DNA of 64,000 nucleotides from Leptofilum sp041748655. GTDB taxonomy: Bacteria > Chloroflexota > Anaerolineae > Promineifilales > Promineifilaceae. Under the pieces are notes generated by a model that saw only the letters and a list, made by a program, of their open reading frames with translations, had not been told where the DNA came from and did not search any database. How positions within the stretch are numbered: position 1 is the first letter of the stretch; every line of letters begins with the position of its first letter. The translations under genes and the position numbers were made by a program. Below, one piece after another: positions 60,381 through 64,000 of the stretch. Location of the stretch: positions 1 to 64,000 of the forward strand of contig JBGTCV010000115.1 in NCBI GenBank assembly GCA_041748655.1, given 5' to 3'.

Positions 60381-60674
60381 ATGTCAGAAGCATTAGGAAT
60401 GATCGAATGTCGTAGTTTTGCCGCCATGGTTGAGGCGTCTGACGCGATGGTGAAAGCCGCCCGCGTAGAGCTGGTTGGTTACGAGAAAACTGGCGGCGGC
60501 CACGTAACCGCCATCGTGCGGGGTGATGTGGCGGCGGTGAAAGCGGCCGTTGAAGCCGGTACGCGCGGCGCTGAGAAAGTTGGCGAAGTGGTCTCTGTCC
60601 ACGTAATTCCCCGGCCTCATGCCAATGTGGATTCTGTGCTGCCGCTTGGGCGTCAGGATGCCGGTGAGCAGTAG
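60381..60674 (+). CDS. BMC-H hexameric shell protein
   Basis: This 97-residue single-domain shell protein of the PduA/CcmK type is the main facet tile. Typical features: EALGMIECRSFAAMVEASDA, the lysine-containing edge VKAARVELV, the pore loop KTGGGHVT and IVRGDVAAVKAAVEAG. The pore residues (GGGH) suggest passage of a small polar metabolite. AGGAG is 8 bp before the ATG. The short C-terminal tail is overlapped by the following inverted repeat. Confidence 0.96.
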   Translation: MSEALGMIECRSFAAMVEASDAMVKAARVELVGYEKTGGGHVTAIVRGDVAAVKAAVEAGTRGAEKVGEVVSVHVIPRPHANVDSVLPLGRQDAGEQ

Positions 60675-60727
60675 GTCAGTAATCAGTAATCAGTAATCAG
60701 TAAAGACAACTGAATACTGACCTACTG
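60669..60727. repeat. CAGTAATC tandem words with inverted partner
   Basis: CAGTAGGTCAGTA (60669-60681) pairs with TACTGACCTACTG (60715-60727). Between them are three further CAGTAATC words and complementary ACTGAATACTGA words. The left arm overlaps the last codons and stop of the BMC-H gene. Confidence 0.9.
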
Positions 60728-60750
60728 AATACTGAACACTGGAAAAAACT

Positions 60751-61038
60751 ATGTTCCTAGGCAAAGTAGTAGGCACGCTGGTGGCTACGCAGAAAGAGGC
60801 GTCTTTGGACGGGCTTAAATTTCTGGTAGTGCGGCGGCTGACGGTGGACAACGAGGAAGAGTCGGGTTACGTAGTCGCGGCCGATGCCGTGGGTGCGGGG
60901 CTGGATGAGGTGGTGATGGTGGCCACGGGCAGCTCGGCACGACAAACAAAACTGACCGACAAACGGCCGTGTGACGCCGTCATCATGGCCATTGTGGATA
61001 GTTGGGAAGTGGCTGGCGACGAGAAATATCGTAAGTAA
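60751..61038 (+). CDS. BMC-P pentameric vertex protein (EutN/CcmL family)
   Basis: This 95-residue protein caps shell vertices. It shows MFLGKVVGTLVATQKEASLD, then GLKFLVVRRL, VAADAVGAGLDEVVMVATGSSAR (the family G-S-SAR turn) and CDAVIMAIVDSWEV. With the BMC-H and BMC-T genes it gives a complete minimal shell set (H, T, P). It precedes the nucleotidyltransferase gene by 17 bp. Confidence 0.95.
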   Translation: MFLGKVVGTLVATQKEASLDGLKFLVVRRLTVDNEEESGYVVAADAVGAGLDEVVMVATGSSARQTKLTDKRPCDAVIMAIVDSWEVAGDEKYRK

Positions 61039-61055
61039 GCCACAGGTTGCAGCCA

Positions 61056-61937
61056 ATGACACCAGCCACGCAGGAAAAACGGGCCCAATTTCTTCACTTT
61101 ATGGAGAAGGTGCTGCTGCCAGAAACGGCCGTACAGGCCGCAGTCGGTATTGGCAGCATCGCCACTGGCCGTATGCGCCCCGATTCCGACATCGATATCA
61201 TTCTGTTTCTGGATCCGTATGACCTTTACATTGTCCCTGCTGAAGCAATTTGGTTGGCAGCAGACGACAGCTTCCACAGCATCTTCAGCGAAGATGAGGC
61301 CATCCAGCAGGGTTTACAACTCGATTTTATGCGGTTCGACTGGCAGCAGTGGAGCAATCCCGCCTTTGTCTGGCCGGAAGAGCGCCTGGCTGAACTGGCC
61401 AGCGGCTGGATAGCCTACGATCGGCACGGCGACGTGACCCGGCAAATTGAGCAGCGCAGCGCCTATCCCGACGATGTGCGGCGGGCCCGCCTTGATGACG
61501 CGATTACCTGGCTGGATCAGCATCTGGGCTGGGGATCACCCCAAACCAACTGGGAAGCGCTCGGTCCGGCCATCGCCCACGACCGGCTGCAAGCAGCGTA
61601 CCATTACCTGGTCGATGGGCTGTTTGCTTACAACCGTCGCTGGCGCATTTGGCGCAACCGGCAAATGAGCGGGCTGCTGCAACTGCCCTGGCTGCCCGAA
61701 GACTTAACCGACAACATTTTACTACTGGCCAACGCGCCCAGCCTCGACCATGCGGGCTACCTGGCACGGGTGGAGAAACTCACCGCTTATTTTGAAGCGT
61801 TCCAGCAGCAGCTCATCACCGATGGCGACTACAAGGAACCGGTGGCGGAAGCATTTATCCGCAGCAGCGAAGAGCCGGGGCGGGCGTGGAATATGGCGGA
61901 ATGGAATGCGCTGCGGCAAAAGCGATTGAGTATCTAG
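61056..61937 (+). CDS. Nucleotidyltransferase-fold protein in the microcompartment operon
   Basis: This 293-residue protein has a DNA polymerase beta-like nucleotidyltransferase domain: GIGSIATGRMRPDSDIDIIL holds the G-S turn (33-34) and metal ligands Asp45 and Asp47. A third acidic residue is likely in LDFMRFDW. The C-terminal half is helical (RLQAAYHYLVDGLFAYNRRW, HEPN-like or substrate-binding in appearance). ATG 61056 was chosen over a TTG three codons earlier. Members transfer nucleotides to antibiotics, proteins or RNA; no such activity is expected in a BMC operon. Its position 17 bp after the vertex gene suggests a real link. Confidence 0.8.
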   Translation: MTPATQEKRAQFLHFMEKVLLPETAVQAAVGIGSIATGRMRPDSDIDIILFLDPYDLYIVPAEAIWLAADDSFHSIFSEDEAIQQGLQLDFMRFDWQQWSNPAFVWPEERLAELASGWIAYDRHGDVTRQIEQRSAYPDDVRRARLDDAITWLDQHLGWGSPQTNWEALGPAIAHDRLQAAYHYLVDGLFAYNRRWRIWRNRQMSGLLQLPWLPEDLTDNILLLANAPSLDHAGYLARVEKLTAYFEAFQQQLITDGDYKEPVAEAFIRSSEEPGRAWNMAEWNALRQKRLSI

Positions 61938-62025
61938 CAAGATTTTTATCAACAGATTACGCAGATTGAACGAATTAAAATCTTTTTAATCTGCGAAATC
62001 TTTGATTAGATTATTGGAAAAAGCC
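61938..62025. repeat. CAGATT-word inverted repeat before the aldehyde dehydrogenase gene
   Basis: CGCAGATT (61960-61967) and AATCTGCG (61988-61995) pair around an AT-rich loop, with further AACAGATTA/TTTGATTAG similarity outside. It is the same word family as 55603-55649. Confidence 0.75.
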
Positions 62026-63486
62026 ATGAACGAGAGCGACATTCAGGCAATTATCGACCGGGTAAACCGGGAGGTTGGTGGGGCGATGCCGGTGACAAGG
62101 GAAACGGCCGTTTCCCATCGTCATCAGCAAACGCCACTCCCACCCACCGCATCCGGCGGCGACAGCGGCGTCTTCCCTACCCTGGATGAAGCGGTAGCGG
62201 CAGCCGGAACAGCCTTCCGCCAGCTCAACAAAATGCCGCTGGAGATTCGCAAGCATATGGTGGCCCATATGCGCCAGGCCGGGCGGGAACATGCCCAGGT
62301 GCTGGCCGAAATGGCCCAAAGCGAATCTGGCATGGGGCGCGTGGCCGACAAAACGCTCAAAAACATCCTCAACGCCGATAAAACGCTGGGGGTGGAAGAT
62401 TTAGAGACCACTGCCTGGAGCGGCGACGGCGGCCTTACCATCACCGAATGGGCACCCTATGGAATTATCGGGGCGCTGACGCCCAGCACCAACCCCACCA
62501 GCACCGTCATTTGCAATGCCATTGCCATGGTGGCGGCCGGAAACGCGGTGACGTTCAATGCCCACCCCAGCACGCAAAACGCTTCCAACCACACCGTGCA
62601 GATTTTGAACCAGGCGATTCAGAAGGCAGGTGGTCCGGCGAATTTATTAACGGCCGTTGCCCACCCCACCCTCGAAAGCGCCACCGGACTGATGGAACAC
62701 AAAGATATTCGGCTGCTCACCGTGACAGGCGGGGCGGCCGTGGTGCGCGCCGCGATGCGCAGTGGCAAGCGAGCCGTCTGTGCCGGGCCGGGCAATCCCC
62801 CGGTGGTAGTGGATGAAACGGCCGACTTAGAACAGGCCGGTCGCGACATCGTCATCGGCGGCTCGTTCGACAATAATATCGTCTGCACCACAGAAAAAGA
62901 AACCATTGCCGTAGACGCAATTTGTGACGAATTGATTCAGGTGATGACTAAACATGGGGCAGTAAAGCTCAACAGCTGGCAGTTCAACCGGCTCTGGCGA
63001 GCCGTCACCGTGAAAGATCGCGGGCCGCGCAAATATGCCGACATGAACAAAGCGTTCATTGGCAAAAACGCCAGCGTGCTGCTGGCCGAAATTGGCATCT
63101 CGGCCGGGCCAGAGGTGCGCCAGATTGTGGTGGAAGTGACGGAAGATCATCCGGTGGTTTGGTCGGAGCAGATGATGCCGATCATGCCGGTGGTGCGCAT
63201 GCCCAATGCAGATGCGGCTATTGATTTGGCAGTGGCAGCGGAACATGGTTTTCGGCATACGGCCGTTATGCACTCCAAAAACCTGGACAACCTCAGCCGC
63301 ATGGCCCGCGAGATAAATTGCAGTATTTTTGTAAAAAATGGCCCATGTCTGGCGGGATTAGGCTATGGCGGTGAAGGGTTCTGTTCCTTCACCATCGCCA
63401 GCCCAACCGGGGAAGGCTTAACCGGGCCGCGCAGCTTCAGCCGCCTGCGCCGATGTACGCTTGTAGATTCGTTCCGCATTGTTTAG
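62026..63486 (+). CDS. Microcompartment CoA-acylating aldehyde dehydrogenase (PduP/EutE-like)
   Basis: This 486-residue NAD-dependent enzyme converts acetaldehyde (or another short aldehyde) to acyl-CoA. The catalytic Cys287 is in SFDNNIVCTTEKET, with the EWAPYGIIGALTPSTNPTST cofactor region. Residues 1-19, MNESDIQAIIDRVNREVGG, are an encapsulation-type amphipathic helix. The linker after it contains R-E-T-A-V-S from an ACGGCCGT palindrome. With DERA it would turn deoxyribose-5-phosphate carbons into acetyl-CoA inside the shell. ATG 62026 with GGAAAAA upstream is preferred to a start 8 codons earlier. Confidence 0.95.
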   Translation: MNESDIQAIIDRVNREVGGAMPVTRETAVSHRHQQTPLPPTASGGDSGVFPTLDEAVAAAGTAFRQLNKMPLEIRKHMVAHMRQAGREHAQVLAEMAQSESGMGRVADKTLKNILNADKTLGVEDLETTAWSGDGGLTITEWAPYGIIGALTPSTNPTSTVICNAIAMVAAGNAVTFNAHPSTQNASNHTVQILNQAIQKAGGPANLLTAVAHPTLESATGLMEHKDIRLLTVTGGAAVVRAAMRSGKRAVCAGPGNPPVVVDETADLEQAGRDIVIGGSFDNNIVCTTEKETIAVDAICDELIQVMTKHGAVKLNSWQFNRLWRAVTVKDRGPRKYADMNKAFIGKNASVLLAEIGISAGPEVRQIVVEVTEDHPVVWSEQMMPIMPVVRMPNADAAIDLAVAAEHGFRHTAVMHSKNLDNLSRMAREINCSIFVKNGPCLAGLGYGGEGFCSFTIASPTGEGLTGPRSFSRLRRCTLVDSFRIV

Positions 63487-63691
63487 ACGGACAGATTATT
63501 TGTATAGATTTAATAGTAAAGTATCGGTATAAAAGCCGTGGCCCAAATAGCCTGGAAAGCGAACTTTGCTTAATTGCCAGAAACCTTTGCAGCTTGCCAT
63601 TTTCTACAAATCGTTTTATTCTGCTGACTAACAAACGACAGAAAAAACCTAAAAAACGCCATCATTTACCTGTAAAGAGAAAAGTGAAGTC
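63487..63691. other. Spacer after the aldehyde dehydrogenase gene
   Basis: 205 bp, AT-richer than the flanks; no gene, clear hairpin terminator or palindrome was seen. Confidence 0.5.
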
Positions 63692-64000
63692 ATGTCTACA
63701 GCTTTTGGCAAACAACATAACCTCGTTAATCTAGATCTATTCACCGATGCGTATCGCGTGACGGGGCGGGCTGCGGTGGGGATGGGCGGGATTCATGCTG
63801 AATTAGGTAATCCCAATTCCAAATATTTAGAGCTGCAAGATGCCTACATTTCCCGCATTCATGAGCCAGGCGATATTGTGGCCAATTATCAGATCGCCGC
63901 CTTTCGCAAAGACAATATCAACTTTATTGTGCTGCAAGACAGGCGTGATGGGATTCCTGTGGGTACACAACACGGCCGTTCCATCTTCACCCGTGGCCGC
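63692..64000 (+). CDS. Unidentified protein, N-terminal 103 residues (runs off window)
   Basis: The frame from ATG 63692 is open to the window end. It begins MSTAFGKQHNLVNLDLFTDA and continues through AYISRIHEPGDIVANYQIAA and FIVLQDRRDGIPVG. It is soluble and beta-rich by appearance, with no signal peptide or known motif. No family was recognised. It lies downstream of the microcompartment operon on the same strand but 205 bp away, so membership is unclear. A palindrome copy (ACGGCCGT) lies at 63972-63979. Confidence 0.6.
   Translation, partial: MSTAFGKQHNLVNLDLFTDAYRVTGRAAVGMGGIHAELGNPNSKYLELQDAYISRIHEPGDIVANYQIAAFRKDNINFIVLQDRRDGIPVGTQHGRSIFTRGR

Larger units (their letters stand above)
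33..63980. repeat. Dispersed highly iterated palindrome ACGGCCGT (about 100 copies)
   Basis: The 8-bp palindrome ACGGCCGT, mostly as AACGGCCGTT or TACGGCCGTT, recurs through the whole window. Examples lie at 33-42, 6542-6551, 29431-29440, 51407-51416 and 63972-63979. Counting line by line by eye gives about 104 exact copies; a random sequence of this length and composition would hold one or two. It occurs in coding and intergenic DNA, in all three reading frames and on both gene orientations. One-base variants (for example GCGGCCGT, ACGGCCGC) are also common. The behaviour resembles HIP1 of cyanobacteria, but the word is different. Its function is unknown. Confidence 0.95.

Noticed and set aside
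1..64000. Prophage, transposase or integrated plasmid
   Set aside because: No integrase, transposase, phage structural or replication gene was recognised; only small palindromic elements are present.

Overview
This 64 kb window looks like chromosomal DNA of an uncultured or filamentous Chloroflexota bacterium, most likely Anaerolineae-like. That placement is an inference from gene content and style. The content includes lipoproteins with Pro/Thr-rich linkers, a giant SdrD-like surface protein, a PadR/membrane-protein pair, a deoC/rpiB-type microcompartment and MoeA fused to a periplasmic-binding-like domain. No rRNA or other phylogenetic marker was used. GC is moderate, most genes sit in short operons, and there is one tRNA (Lys). 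The strongest global signal is a highly iterated palindrome, ACGGCCGT (usually AACGGCCGTT). I counted about 100 exact copies by eye, where one or two would be expected. Most lie inside genes, where they encode T-A-V, N-G-R or R-P in the three frames.

Layout. 1-3.2 kb: PadR regulator with a membrane partner, and a kelch lipoprotein. 3.2-5.5 kb: a UPF0175 antitoxin with an internally deleted PIN toxin, then an acyl-CoA mutase large subunit whose substrate-pocket residues look isobutyryl-CoA-like. 5.9-12.3 kb: a REPIN-like element, MurJ, an FHA protein, a DUF1232 protein, a glycosidase-fold lipoprotein, and a two-gene pair in which a membrane protein carries two death-like (EAD-type) helical modules next to an exported-domain/zinc-ribbon protein. 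12.6-21 kb: ProRS with a shrunken editing domain, a UshA-like nucleotidase, a candidate orphan structured RNA, methylmalonyl-CoA epimerase, malate dehydrogenase, a phosphoesterase and an rRNA/tRNA methyltransferase. 21-27 kb: a giant Ca-binding-repeat surface protein with a small secreted partner. 27-37 kb: a glycan synthesis and ABC export operon. 37-39.5 kb: MoeA fusion.

39.5-56.7 kb is a beta-glucan utilisation locus. A LacI regulator and near-consensus operators control a sugar ABC transporter (binding protein and two permeases, no ATPase). Three surface glycosidases follow (GH3, a GH-A-clan enzyme and GH16), then a very large glycoside phosphorylase, an intracellular GH3 and an aldo/keto reductase. 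The set fits extracellular cutting of laminarin-type beta-1,3-glucan, import, and phosphorolysis/hydrolysis inside. 57-64 kb is a bacterial microcompartment operon of the sugar-phosphate type: RpiB-like isomerase, deoxyribose-phosphate aldolase and CoA-acylating aldehyde dehydrogenase, each with an N-terminal encapsulation-type helix. It also encodes BMC-T, BMC-H and BMC-P shell proteins plus two unexplained members, a small zinc-ribbon protein and a nucleotidyltransferase. Many spacers, especially here, are filled by self-complementary short tandem repeats, each with a different word.
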